A stretch of DNA of 64,000 bases, taken from the NCBI RefSeq assembly GCF_001428525.1, contig NZ_LMHW01000013.1, positions 311,175 to 375,174 on the forward strand, given 5' to 3'. The notes below the pieces were generated by a model. It had not been told where the DNA came from, did not search any database, and saw only the letters and a program-made list of their open reading frames with translations. The position numbers and the translations under genes were made by a program. Source of the DNA: Flavobacterium sp. Root186. Lineage in GTDB: Bacteria > Bacteroidota > Bacteroidia > Flavobacteriales > Flavobacteriaceae. Numbering within the stretch: the stretch's first letter is position 1; each line of letters begins with the position of its first letter. Below are positions 15,819 to 24,743 of the stretch, in pieces.

Positions 15819-16940
15819 ATGAAATGTAAAAAACTAATATCAGCCCTTTTTTTATTATTTAGTGTACCTTTTTTCGGTCAGGTTTATACCGATAAAATCG
15901 TAGGTGAAAAAAACCAGGAATTAAAAGACAGTCTTAAAGTAGAAAAATATCCTTACGCTCTGCCTATTTGGGGTGAAAAAGTAGCCCAAAAGGGATATAA
16001 TTTACCCTATTCTGCAGGATTATCTGTAAACTACTTTTGGCAGGATTCTGAGATTGTTATAAGCAATTTGGAAGTTGGTTTTAACAATGGCCCGCTTTAC
16101 AATCTTGATGAAATAGTACGCTTCGAAAAATCTTCTGTCGAGGCAGGTGCATTAACCATACGACCGGACATTTGGTTACTTCCTTTTTTAAATATTTATG
16201 GTCTTATTGGTAAAGCCAATACAACAACAAAAATTAATGCCGGAATCTGGGTTCCTGATGCCGACAATAATTGGTCTGAAGTTGCATCGTTTGGAACATC
16301 CGCCAATTTTGATGCTACTACTTTTGGTTTTGGTATGACACCTACAATTGGTATTGGCGGCGGTTGGCTGGCATTAGACATGAATATGGCCTGGACCGAT
16401 ATAAGTGCACTTGATAAACCTGCGTTTTCTTATGTTTTTGGTCCTCGGCTAGGTAAAACTTTTAAGTTTCATAAACCGGAACAAAATATTGCGGTTTGGG
16501 TTGGCGGTTTTAGGGTTCACATTAATGGAGGTACTAATGGGAATATTGCCTTATCAGATATTTTTGATTTGAGTACTGCACAGGGTAAAGTGGATACTGG
16601 TTTGGCTAAAGTATCTGAAAACCAAACAAAAGTCGATACGTGGTGGGATGGTTTAACTCCTGCACAGCAGGCTAATCCTGGTAACATTGCCAAACATAAT
16701 ACTGCCAATCGTGCTTTAGAAAGAGCCAGCACGTTTTTAACAACTTTAGACGGAGCTTTGAGTACTGCTGATCAGTCTACTATTCAGTATTCGCTGCAAA
16801 AAAGACCAAAAGATATGTGGAATTTTATTGTTGGAACGCAATTTCAATATAATAAACATATAATGCTTAGGCTGGAAACAGGTTTCTTAGCCAGTCGTAC
16901 ACAGGTTTTATTTGGACTTCAGTATCGTTTTGGATTATAA
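15819..16940 (+). CDS. Exported outer-membrane beta-barrel protein, unknown function
   Basis: The 373-residue protein starts with a signal peptide ending FFGQVY. Alternating beta-strand patterns follow, and the last residues LFGLQYRFGL give the terminal aromatic strand expected of an outer-membrane barrel. An Ala/Thr/Asp-rich helical insertion at about 250-335 (TGLAKVSENQTKVDTWWDG) interrupts the barrel pattern, probably as a loop or plug. I do not recognise a named family. A second barrel gene starts 10 nt downstream, so the two are probably co-transcribed. Confidence 0.7.
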   Translation: MKCKKLISALFLLFSVPFFGQVYTDKIVGEKNQELKDSLKVEKYPYALPIWGEKVAQKGYNLPYSAGLSVNYFWQDSEIVISNLEVGFNNGPLYNLDEIVRFEKSSVEAGALTIRPDIWLLPFLNIYGLIGKANTTTKINAGIWVPDADNNWSEVASFGTSANFDATTFGFGMTPTIGIGGGWLALDMNMAWTDISALDKPAFSYVFGPRLGKTFKFHKPEQNIAVWVGGFRVHINGGTNGNIALSDIFDLSTAQGKVDTGLAKVSENQTKVDTWWDGLTPAQQANPGNIAKHNTANRALERASTFLTTLDGALSTADQSTIQYSLQKRPKDMWNFIVGTQFQYNKHIMLRLETGFLASRTQVLFGLQYRFGL

Positions 16941-16950
16941 ACCAATCTGT

Positions 16951-17724
16951 ATGAAAAAAGGTTTTGTATTACTCGTCGCTTTTTTTTGTATGAATCAGAT
17001 GAAATCTCAGGTTTTAATTTCTTTGATTTTTGGTGATAAACTGAATTCTCCTTTTTTAGAATTTGGTTTAGAAGGCGGTATCAATCTTTCTGATATCTCT
17101 AACCTTGATAGTACCGGATTAAATCCCGGGTTTAATCTTGGTTTTTATTTTGATATAAAATCAAAGCAAAATCCGGCCTGGATGATTAATACGGGGGTAA
17201 TTGTAAAATCTCCCATGGGCGCGCGGCAAATTCCTGTTTATTCTTTAGAAGATGAAAATCTGGATAACACTTTTGCAGGTGGAACTGTTGATCGTGAAAT
17301 TCGATATTTTAATGTTCCTATTTTGATTAAGTATCAGTTTAAAAATCGAATTTATCTTAAAGCAGGACCCCAGTTGGGTCTTTTGGCTTCTGCTTTTGAT
17401 CAATTTAAAAATGAGATTAATGATAATGATGTTGTTTACAAGAAAAAGATTCGGGATCAAATCAGGGTTATTGATGCCGGAATTGCTTTTGGAACGGGAT
17501 ATCATATGAATGTGGGCAACGGATTAAACATCACTATTCAATATTATTACGGATTGGTTCCTGTTATGAAAGGTGACGGACCTAATGTATATAACAGATC
17601 TTTATATCTAACTGCCGGAATACCTATCGGAAAAGGAAAAGCAGCGCAAAGACGTGCTGAAAAAGAAGCTGAACTCAACAAAGTTATTCTTCCGGAAGAT
17701 GAAATGCCTAAACCTAAAAACTAA
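16951..17724 (+). CDS. PorT-like outer-membrane beta-barrel protein
   Basis: I place the start at the ATG at 16951 (MKKGFVLLVAFFCMN, signal peptide to about SQV), giving 257 residues; an in-frame upstream extension overlaps the previous gene and lacks support. The pattern of FLEFGLEGGINLSDIS, YFNVPILIKYQF and YLKAGPQLGLLAS is that of the Bacteroidota porin-family outer-membrane beta-barrel domain. The C-terminal tail after the barrel is charged (KAAQRRAEKEAELNK). Its stop codon overlaps the convergent cheB-like stop by 4 nt. Confidence 0.75.
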   Translation: MKKGFVLLVAFFCMNQMKSQVLISLIFGDKLNSPFLEFGLEGGINLSDISNLDSTGLNPGFNLGFYFDIKSKQNPAWMINTGVIVKSPMGARQIPVYSLEDENLDNTFAGGTVDREIRYFNVPILIKYQFKNRIYLKAGPQLGLLASAFDQFKNEINDNDVVYKKKIRDQIRVIDAGIAFGTGYHMNVGNGLNITIQYYYGLVPVMKGDGPNVYNRSLYLTAGIPIGKGKAAQRRAEKEAELNKVILPEDEMPKPKN

Positions 17725-18308
17725 TCAGTATTTATTGAATTTAGTAATTCCAGTATTTCTTCGTTGTTTAGAACAAGATCAGGTTTTGTATAAACTATAG
17801 CATTATTAGGCATAAAAGGCATGTCTGCAGAAAGGGGATTTTGTACTACAATTTTCCCTCCAGAGTCTTGAATTGCCTGTAATCCTAAGGTTCCGTCTGT
17901 ATTGGAACCCGAAAATAGAATTCCAACTAAAGAACTTCCGTAGATTTCTGCTGCCGATTCAAAAGAAACATCTATGCTTGGACGGCTGTAATTGATTTTT
18001 TCTGAGGTATCCAATGCCAATGTATCGTCTTTTTCGAATAATAAATGATAATTTGACGGCGCAATGTATACAAAACCGGGTTTAAGAATAGTTTTATCTT
18101 CTATTGGTTTTACAGGAATGCTTGATTTCAAGGCTATTAATTCTTCCAGAGTCTGGTCATCTGTACTTTTGCGATGTACAACAATTACGATCGCATAATG
18201 ATGGAGTGTTGTTAATTCGGGTAAAATTTGCATTAAGGCATTTAAACTCCCTGCCGATCCTCCTATTATTACTAATCTGCAGTTTGATATTATCTTATTT
18301 TCCTCCAT
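17721..18308 (-). CDS. cheB: Stand-alone CheB-type methylesterase domain
   Basis: The 195-residue protein is the catalytic CheB domain without a receiver. The nucleophile serine lies in IGGSAGS, a histidine in VVHRKSTD and the aspartate in SGSNTDGTLG, the three family positions. It would demethylate or deamidate glutamates of a partner protein. It overlaps the CheR gene by 19 nt and its stop overlaps the opposite outer-membrane gene's stop. No methyl-accepting receptor, CheA or CheW is near, so the pair probably acts on the sensor-kinase system upstream. Confidence 0.85.
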   Translation of the reverse strand: MEENKIISNCRLVIIGGSAGSLNALMQILPELTTLHHYAIVIVVHRKSTDDQTLEELIALKSSIPVKPIEDKTILKPGFVYIAPSNYHLLFEKDDTLALDTSEKINYSRPSIDVSFESAAEIYGSSLVGILFSGSNTDGTLGLQAIQDSGGKIVVQNPLSADMPFMPNNAIVYTKPDLVLNNEEILELLNSINTD

Positions 18309-19099
18309 ATTTTCTCTTTTTCAAACTGTTTGTATTTGCCGGGAGAAATAGAATATTTTATAGTTTCTTTTGTGCCTAAGGCCAGAAAACCTAAAACAGC
18401 TAAACTTTCATCAAATAAATTAATGACTCTTTTTTGAAGTTCGTTATCAAAATAAATTAAAACATTACGGCACAAAATAATATCAAACTCATTGAATGAA
18501 GTATCTGAAACTAAATTGTGCTGTGAATATACCATTTTTTGAGACAACTCTTCATTAAACTTTGCAATGCCATAATTGGCGGTATAATAACTCGAAAAGT
18601 CTTCCTGTCCTCCCGCATCACGATAGTTTTGTGAATACTCTTTCATCATTCTGAGCGGGAAAATTCCTTTTTTGGCTGTTTCTAAAACCGTTGCATTAAT
18701 ATCTGTAGCATAAATAAGGGATTTATGCAGTAAACCAGCTTCTTTAAGCATTATGGCCATAGAATAAACTTCTTCGCCGGTAGAACAGCCGGCGTGCCAT
18801 AATCTGATAAAAGGTTTTGTTCCTAGGAGTGGTAAAATTTCATTTCTTAAAATGCTGTAAAATGCCGGGTCACGAAACATTTCTGTTACATTAACCGTGA
18901 TTTCATCGACCATTTTTTTGTAATACTCAGGATCATAACGAACTCTTGAAAGAAATTCATGAAAATGCTCAAAGCCGCCTAATTGATATACTCTGTATAC
19001 GCGTCTTTTTAATGATGCTCTGGAATAACTTCCAAAATCAAAACCATAATATTCATAAACCTCATTGATAAGTGTTTCCAGTTCAATATCCTCGATCAT
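18290..19099 (-). CDS. cheR: CheR-type protein-glutamate methyltransferase
   Basis: The 269-residue protein has the all-alpha CheR N-domain (about 1-70), then a Rossmann methyltransferase domain. The SAM loop reads HAGCSTGEEVYS at about 99-110, followed by DIN near 128 and the CheR signature DIILCRNVLIYF. It would methylate glutamates using SAM. It starts 7 nt downstream of the response regulator stop and overlaps CheB. In Bacteroidota such CheB/CheR pairs commonly accompany hybrid kinases rather than chemoreceptors. Confidence 0.88.
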   Translation of the reverse strand: MIEDIELETLINEVYEYYGFDFGSYSRASLKRRVYRVYQLGGFEHFHEFLSRVRYDPEYYKKMVDEITVNVTEMFRDPAFYSILRNEILPLLGTKPFIRLWHAGCSTGEEVYSMAIMLKEAGLLHKSLIYATDINATVLETAKKGIFPLRMMKEYSQNYRDAGGQEDFSSYYTANYGIAKFNEELSQKMVYSQHNLVSDTSFNEFDIILCRNVLIYFDNELQKRVINLFDESLAVLGFLALGTKETIKYSISPGKYKQFEKEKIWRKIR

Positions 19100-19106
19100 A
19101 ATTCAT

Positions 19107-19472
19107 TCAAATTTTGCTTAAAACAAGCAGTAACTTATCAACATCTACCGGTTTAGAAATGTAATCATCTGCTCCGGCCTCTAAGCATTTTTCTTTGTCG
19201 CCCGTCATAGCCTGAGCTGTAACTGCAACAACAAAAGTCGATTTTCTTGACGGAATAGCTTTTATTAACGGAATGGCATCATATCCATCCATTTCGGGCA
19301 TCATCATATCGATTAAAACACCATCAATATTTTCATCAGATTCTAATAATTTCAATGCTTCTTCTGCACTTGTACAAGACAAACAATCGTATGACTTGAC
19401 ACGCAAAGTATGCTCTAATGCAAAAATATTTCTTGGATCGTCATCTACAATTAAAAGTCGTTTTTTACTCAT
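19107..19472 (-). CDS. Single-domain response regulator
   Basis: The 121-residue protein is one receiver domain: the acidic pocket is VDDD, the phospho-acceptor lies in LIDMMMPEMDGY (Asp near 55), the switch threonine in VTAQAM and the lysine in ISKPVDVDK. It closely resembles the third receiver of the hybrid kinase just upstream (MMMPHMDGYET, ITKPVDVDQ), suggesting origin by duplication and a phosphorelay role. It has no output domain. Confidence 0.9.
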   Translation of the reverse strand: MSKKRLLIVDDDPRNIFALEHTLRVKSYDCLSCTSAEEALKLLESDENIDGVLIDMMMPEMDGYDAIPLIKAIPSRKSTFVVAVTAQAMTGDKEKCLEAGADDYISKPVDVDKLLLVLSKI

Positions 19473-19490
19473 ATTCTTTTATATTTTTTC

Positions 19491-19551
19491 TGTCGCAGAT
19501 TTCAAAGATTAGCACAGATAAAAATCCTTTTAATCTGTGAAATCTGCGGCA
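19491..19551. repeat. Family B palindrome in the signalling operon
   Basis: TGTCGCAGATTTCAAAGATT is answered by AATCTGTGAAATCTGCGGCA. It lies between the hybrid kinase and response-regulator genes, so it is transcribed if the operon is continuous. Confidence 0.7.
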
Positions 19552-19569
19552 TACACTTTATCTTAATTT

Positions 19570-22500
19570 TTAAACTTTATCATAAAGCCATACTCGCAAT
19601 AACGACAATAGCTGGTCAACATCTACCGGTTTTGTAATATAATCTGATGCTCCTGCTTTTATACATTTTTCTCTGTCTCCTGTCATTGCTTTTGCTGTTA
19701 CGGCAATTACAGGTAAAGTTAAAAACTTCGGATTGGCACGTATTTTTTCGGCTGTTTCGTAACCGTCCATATGCGGCATCATCATGTCTAATAAAACAAC
19801 ATCGGTATCTGGATTTTCGCTTAAAACTTTAATGGCGTCATTTCCATCAAAAGCCGTAATGATTGTCATTTTAAATACTTCTAAAGCTTTTGTAAGCGAA
19901 TAAATATTACGAACATCATCATCAACAATCAGCACTTTTTTATCGTGCAGAATATTGTTAAGTAAATTTAGCTTTTTATGTCCGTCTTTTTTGTCTTTTC
20001 CGTCTTTTTTATCTTCAACTAAATGCAGGAACAGCGACACTTCATCTAACATTCTTTGGTAGGAATGTGCCGTTTTAACAATAATAGAATCAGCATATTT
20101 CTTAATTTTTACTTCTTCTTTTAGTGATAAACTTTTTCCTGTAAAGACAATTACCGGAAGTTTTCCCAGTCCCGGATTTTTCTTCACGCCATCCAGAATT
20201 TGATACGCTTGTTTATCCGGAATTCCCATATCAAGAATTACGCAGTCTACTTCTGTTTTGCTTAAAGCCTGAATCCCGTCTGAAACTTCACTTTTTATCT
20301 CAGAATTGATATTATACGTTTCTAAGAAATAAGACAATGCTTTGGCATGTTTCGGGTTATCTTCAATAATTAAAACCTTTTGCGCTTCTTTATTAATGAT
20401 ATGTTCGATTCTTAAAAACACATCCGGAATTTTGTCAAATGCTACCGGTTTATCTAAGAAATCTACTGCGCCTTTTAATAAACTTTCCTGTTTCAGTTTA
20501 TGCGATGACATAATATGAACGGGAATATGTTTGGTTTCGGCATGATTTTTTAATTCTTCCAGAACTTCCCAGCCGCTTTTTACCGGAAGTTCAATATCTA
20601 ACAAGACACCAACGGGTTTGTACAGCAACGTAAAGTTTAGGGCATGATCGCCTCTTACGGCTACAATTGCTTTATAACCTTTGTTTCGTGAAAAGGCCAA
20701 AAGTGATTTTGCAAAATTGATATCGTCTTCAACAATTAAAATTACTTTATCCCCTTCTCTTATTTCATTTCTATCATCATCTATTTCATCGGGAATAGTT
20801 GAACTAATGTATTTTTTTGCAGGTGTACTTTCTTCTTTTTCAGGTTCTAATTCTACAAATGCTGTTGGCGGTATTTTCTCCACATTAGTTTTGTAAGGAG
20901 AAGAACCATAAACCGGAAGACATAAGGTAAAAGTACTTCCTTCGTTAACTTTACTGTGCAGGATAATTTCTCCTTTAAGTAATTTTGCAAGTTCTCTGCT
21001 GATCGATAATCCTAAACCTGTTCCGCCGTATTTACGTTTTGTTGAACCATCGGCCTGCTGGAATGCTTCGAAAATAAGCGGTTGTTTTTCCAGCGGAATT
21101 CCTATTCCGGTATCTTTTACAATAAAACAGATAATTTTATCATCATCTGTATTGATCTTGATTTCAAGCGTTACTTTTCCTTTTTCTGTAAATTTAATAG
21201 CGTTTGAAATCAGGTTTTTTAGAATTTGTTCCAAACGCATTTTGTCTGTTTTAATGACAATTGGCGCTTCTTTAGAAATAATTTCAAATTCAATTCCTTT
21301 TTCTTTGGCTACCAGATTAAAGAGATTCCAAAGTGCGTCTGTGATTTCTTTGGTCGAAATATCTAAAAACTCTAATTCCATTTTACCGGCTTCGATTTTA
21401 GATAAATCCAGAATTTCATCAATTAAACCCAATAAACTGTTTCCTGAACTCTGAATAACTTTGGCAAACTCAATTTCTTCATTGTTCATGCTTTTGTTAT
21501 TGTTCTCTGATAATAAACGGCTTAATAGCAGAATTGAATTAAGAGGCGTTCTTAATTCGTGTGACATATTGGCCAAAAATTCTGATTTATAACGCGTTGT
21601 TAATTCTAAGGCTTCTGATTTCTTTTGAATTTCATTATTTTTTTCTTCCAGTAAAACACTTCTTTCAGAAAGTTCTTCATTGGTTTGTTCCAATTCTTCC
21701 TGCTGTACTCGTAATTCTTCTTCAGAAGCCTGCAGTTTTTCTGTCTGCGCTTCTAATTCGGCATTAATAGCTTCCAGTTCGCTGTGTTGTGTCTGAAGCT
21801 CTTCAGACTGCGATTTTGTTTCTTCCAGCAGCTCTAATACTCTTTTTCTGTTTTGAGTTGATTTTAAAGCAATTCCAATGTTATTGGCAACGCTTCGTAA
21901 AAATTCTAAATGCAGTTCAGAAAAACCGTAAATACTCGCTAATTCAACCGCACCCTCAACTTTGTTATCTTGAAGCGGAACTGCTACAATATGTGTAGGT
22001 TTAACTTGTCCTAAAGCATAATTAATTTGAATATCGTTTGGAGATAGTGTTTTTAATTCTAATATTTTTCCAGATGAAATCGCCTGACCAATTAAACCTT
22101 CGCCTTTTTGAATACGCTCACGGTTTTTACTTGGTATATAACTATATCCTCCAGAAGATACTAATTCATTTTCTTCAATAACATATAAAACCCCGGCACT
22201 GCTGTTAGTATACTGACATAAAAACTCAATAATATCTTTTGAAAGTTTCTGTAATGATTTTTCGCCCAGCATGGTGTTATTTAACTCAGCAATTCCCGTT
22301 TGAAGCCATTCTTTTTGAGAAAGCAGATCAAATGAATTTTTAAGAGAAACTCCCATTGTGTTCAAAGATTCTCCTACACTTCCAAGTGCATCTGCCTTTG
22401 TATCGTCTACACGAATATCGTAGTTTCCTTTTGAAATATTTGTTGCAATCGTACTAATTGCTTCAATTCTCTGCGCCGTTTCAATATCTTTTCTCTCCAG

Positions 22501-23142
22501 TTCTTTTTGCAGTGCAGAACGTTCGTTGTAATCTTTGAGAATTCTGATAAGGAAAACAATTGAAATTAAAAAGGCAATAAAAAAGGCGACTATAATTAAA
22601 ATTAAACTGTAATAGCCATAACGTTCTGAGCTAGCATTTCGCTCTTCCAGAAGTTTTTGTTCTGTACCTTCTATTTTTTTGATAACCGCTCGCATATCGC
22701 TCATCATTACCCTGCCTTCGTTTAAGTCGAAGATCAGTGTTTCTTTGTTTAAACGCTTTTTTACGATTTGATTGTTCAGGTATTTAAAAAACCCGGAACG
22801 CTTGTTTGTTAAATCGGTTAACAGTTTTTGCTGTGTAGGATTATCAATTGTAAGATCTTCCAGTTTTTCAAAGTACGTATTTGATTTGGCCTCAGATTCA
22901 TTAAATCGGTCTACAAACTGCTCATCGCCGGTTAATAAATAACCGCGCATACTTGTTTGCGCTTCTGTAATTATCGCCGAACCCTCGTTTAAGTTGTAAA
23001 TAACATCCTGAGTATGATTTACCCAGAAATTACTGTTTAACAAGCTTTTGATGCTGATAAACGAAGCAACAGAACTGATTGTAAGCACTAATAATGAAAC
23101 TAACGAACTAATTAGGAGATTTCTTTTAAAGTTACCATTCAT
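19570..23142 (-). CDS. Hybrid sensor histidine kinase: CHASE3-HAMP-GAF-HisKA-HATPase-REC-REC-REC
   Basis: The 1190-residue inner-membrane sensor has a helix at 8-30, a CHASE3-like periplasmic domain to about 172, a second helix at about 177-202 and HAMP to about 270. A GAF domain at about 285-425 is followed by a long coiled coil rich in Glu/Gln (430-515). The phospho-accepting His528 is in MSHELRTPLNS. The ATPase boxes are NLISNAIKF, DTGIGI and GGTGLGLS. Three receivers follow with acceptors at Asp849, Asp971 and Asp1119. The REC2 pocket is normal, but its DMGIPDK segment is atypical. Architecture of this kind feeds phosphate to several partners. It is the second gene of the operon. Confidence 0.92.
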   Translation of the reverse strand: MNGNFKRNLLISSLVSLLVLTISSVASFISIKSLLNSNFWVNHTQDVIYNLNEGSAIITEAQTSMRGYLLTGDEQFVDRFNESEAKSNTYFEKLEDLTIDNPTQQKLLTDLTNKRSGFFKYLNNQIVKKRLNKETLIFDLNEGRVMMSDMRAVIKKIEGTEQKLLEERNASSERYGYYSLILIIVAFFIAFLISIVFLIRILKDYNERSALQKELERKDIETAQRIEAISTIATNISKGNYDIRVDDTKADALGSVGESLNTMGVSLKNSFDLLSQKEWLQTGIAELNNTMLGEKSLQKLSKDIIEFLCQYTNSSAGVLYVIEENELVSSGGYSYIPSKNRERIQKGEGLIGQAISSGKILELKTLSPNDIQINYALGQVKPTHIVAVPLQDNKVEGAVELASIYGFSELHLEFLRSVANNIGIALKSTQNRKRVLELLEETKSQSEELQTQHSELEAINAELEAQTEKLQASEEELRVQQEELEQTNEELSERSVLLEEKNNEIQKKSEALELTTRYKSEFLANMSHELRTPLNSILLLSRLLSENNNKSMNNEEIEFAKVIQSSGNSLLGLIDEILDLSKIEAGKMELEFLDISTKEITDALWNLFNLVAKEKGIEFEIISKEAPIVIKTDKMRLEQILKNLISNAIKFTEKGKVTLEIKINTDDDKIICFIVKDTGIGIPLEKQPLIFEAFQQADGSTKRKYGGTGLGLSISRELAKLLKGEIILHSKVNEGSTFTLCLPVYGSSPYKTNVEKIPPTAFVELEPEKEESTPAKKYISSTIPDEIDDDRNEIREGDKVILIVEDDINFAKSLLAFSRNKGYKAIVAVRGDHALNFTLLYKPVGVLLDIELPVKSGWEVLEELKNHAETKHIPVHIMSSHKLKQESLLKGAVDFLDKPVAFDKIPDVFLRIEHIINKEAQKVLIIEDNPKHAKALSYFLETYNINSEIKSEVSDGIQALSKTEVDCVILDMGIPDKQAYQILDGVKKNPGLGKLPVIVFTGKSLSLKEEVKIKKYADSIIVKTAHSYQRMLDEVSLFLHLVEDKKDGKDKKDGHKKLNLLNNILHDKKVLIVDDDVRNIYSLTKALEVFKMTIITAFDGNDAIKVLSENPDTDVVLLDMMMPHMDGYETAEKIRANPKFLTLPVIAVTAKAMTGDREKCIKAGASDYITKPVDVDQLLSLLRVWLYDKV

Positions 23143-23157
23143 GGTTTTAAATTGTAT

Positions 23158-24372
23158 TTATTCGTATTTTAAGGGAAGAACAATAATAAAGCTGGCACCT
23201 TTGCCCACTTCACTTTTCGCCGTTATTAATCCGTTATGTTTTTCTATTATTTTTTTTGCGATTGCCAGACCAATTCCGGTTCCTTCATAAGTCTGTCTGT
23301 CATTTAAACTCTGAAAAATAATAAAAATTCGATCCAGATAAATTTCATCAAAACCAATTCCGTTATCTTTTACCATAATTCTGCAATACTTTCCTTCCGG
23401 TGCGGTTGGGCTGTCAAAAGATTTATCGGCAATTAATTCTGCTGTAATTTCAATTAATGGAGGTTCATCACCGCCCGAGAATTTAAGGGCATTTCCAATC
23501 AAATTCTGAAATACTTGTCGAAGCTGACTCGGAATACTGTCTATTGTGGGGAGTTCTGTAGCTTTTACTGTGGCATTTTTTCTTTCAATCAAATAATCAA
23601 AATCCGAAAGAACTTCCTGTAAAACTACATTAAGATCTGTAATTTCTGGTTTAACCTGCGCTGATAATCTGGAATATGCGAGAAGATCAGTAATAAGAGT
23701 CTGCATTCTTTCGGCAGATTTTATGGTTCTGTCTACATAATCAATTCCCTTTTCATCTTCTTTTAAATAAAGCTCTTTGATTATTTTAATGAAGATCTGG
23801 ATTTTCCTTATAGGTTCATTCAAATCATGCGATACCACCCAGGCAAACTGCTGTAATTCGTGGTTTTTCATCTCTAGTTCTTCGTTTTTCAAAACCAATT
23901 CTTTGGTTCTTTCTGCGATTTTGATTTCGAGATTGTCCTGTGCTTCTTTTCTAATTTTGATTTCTTTCGAAAGAAGGTCTTTTATGCCTTTTAGCTCATT
24001 TTGCTGCTCATAGATTTTGATAAAAGTTTTTACCTTCAGCATCAGTAAATCAGTATCAACAGGTTTTGTAATGTATTCTACTGCACCGCTTTCATAACCT
24101 TTAAAGATGTATTTCTTTTCGATGTTTAATGCCGAAAGAAAAATTACGGGAATGTCTTTGGTTCGTTTGTTTCCGGAAAGGATTTTTACCACTTCGAAGC
24201 CGTCAAGTCCGGGCATCTGAACATCCATAATGATAAGACAGTAGTTTGTTTTTAAAATTTTCTTTAAGGCTTCTTCACCAGATTCGGCGGTATCTACGTC
24301 GATGTTGTGAAGTTCTAATGTTTTCTTTAAGGCAATAATATTTGCCTTGATATCATCAACAATTAATACCAT
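23158..24372 (-). CDS. Receiver-histidine kinase (REC-coiled coil-HisKA-HATPase), soluble
   Basis: The 404-residue cytoplasmic protein has an N-terminal receiver with acceptor Asp50 (LIIMDVQMPGLDG). A coiled coil follows at about 120-175, then HisKA with His182 (VVSHDLNEP) and an ATPase domain with NLIGNALKFS, DNGIGFD and GTGIGLAI. The VSHDLNEP box resembles phytochrome-type kinases. The N-terminal receiver means another kinase controls it, plausibly the hybrid kinase whose gene starts 15 nt downstream. It is the first gene of the REC-kinase, hybrid kinase, RR, CheR, CheB operon. Confidence 0.9.
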   Translation of the reverse strand: MVLIVDDIKANIIALKKTLELHNIDVDTAESGEEALKKILKTNYCLIIMDVQMPGLDGFEVVKILSGNKRTKDIPVIFLSALNIEKKYIFKGYESGAVEYITKPVDTDLLMLKVKTFIKIYEQQNELKGIKDLLSKEIKIRKEAQDNLEIKIAERTKELVLKNEELEMKNHELQQFAWVVSHDLNEPIRKIQIFIKIIKELYLKEDEKGIDYVDRTIKSAERMQTLITDLLAYSRLSAQVKPEITDLNVVLQEVLSDFDYLIERKNATVKATELPTIDSIPSQLRQVFQNLIGNALKFSGGDEPPLIEITAELIADKSFDSPTAPEGKYCRIMVKDNGIGFDEIYLDRIFIIFQSLNDRQTYEGTGIGLAIAKKIIEKHNGLITAKSEVGKGASFIIVLPLKYE

Positions 24373-24743
24373 GCTGTTATGGGGAATAAAGCGTTACGAG
24401 TTAAAAAAAATTGAATCATTGGTTTGAAAAGGTTCTTATTTAAAATATCTGATCCTATTTTAAATATAGTTGGTCAAACTTTCAAATTTAGAAAAAAAAG
24501 ATACATTCACTTTTACATCCGTATCTAATTCGTTACATAATTCCCATGTCTTGTTACATAATCTAATTGAATTTATGAAAGTCAGCTTATTAAAGATTAC
24601 ATTTTTAAATAAAATGCAAAACAATCATAGCTTTTTTCTTTCATTTTAATTTATTGAGGCAATCAAAAATTTGTTACAGTCTCTTTTTCATTCTTCATTC
24701 AGCTAACTTTAATACTAAATCAGTTGTTTAAAATTCCTGTATT
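24373..24743. promoter_or_regulatory. Divergent control region with direct repeat GTTACATAAT
   Basis: This 371-nt gap separates the signalling operon from the divergent SDR gene. No frame in it looks coding. It contains two exact GTTACATAAT copies at 24532 and 24553, 21 nt apart (two helical turns), and a related TTGTTACAG at about 24672. The spacing suits side-by-side binding of a dimeric regulator. This is inference from spacing only. Confidence 0.45.
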
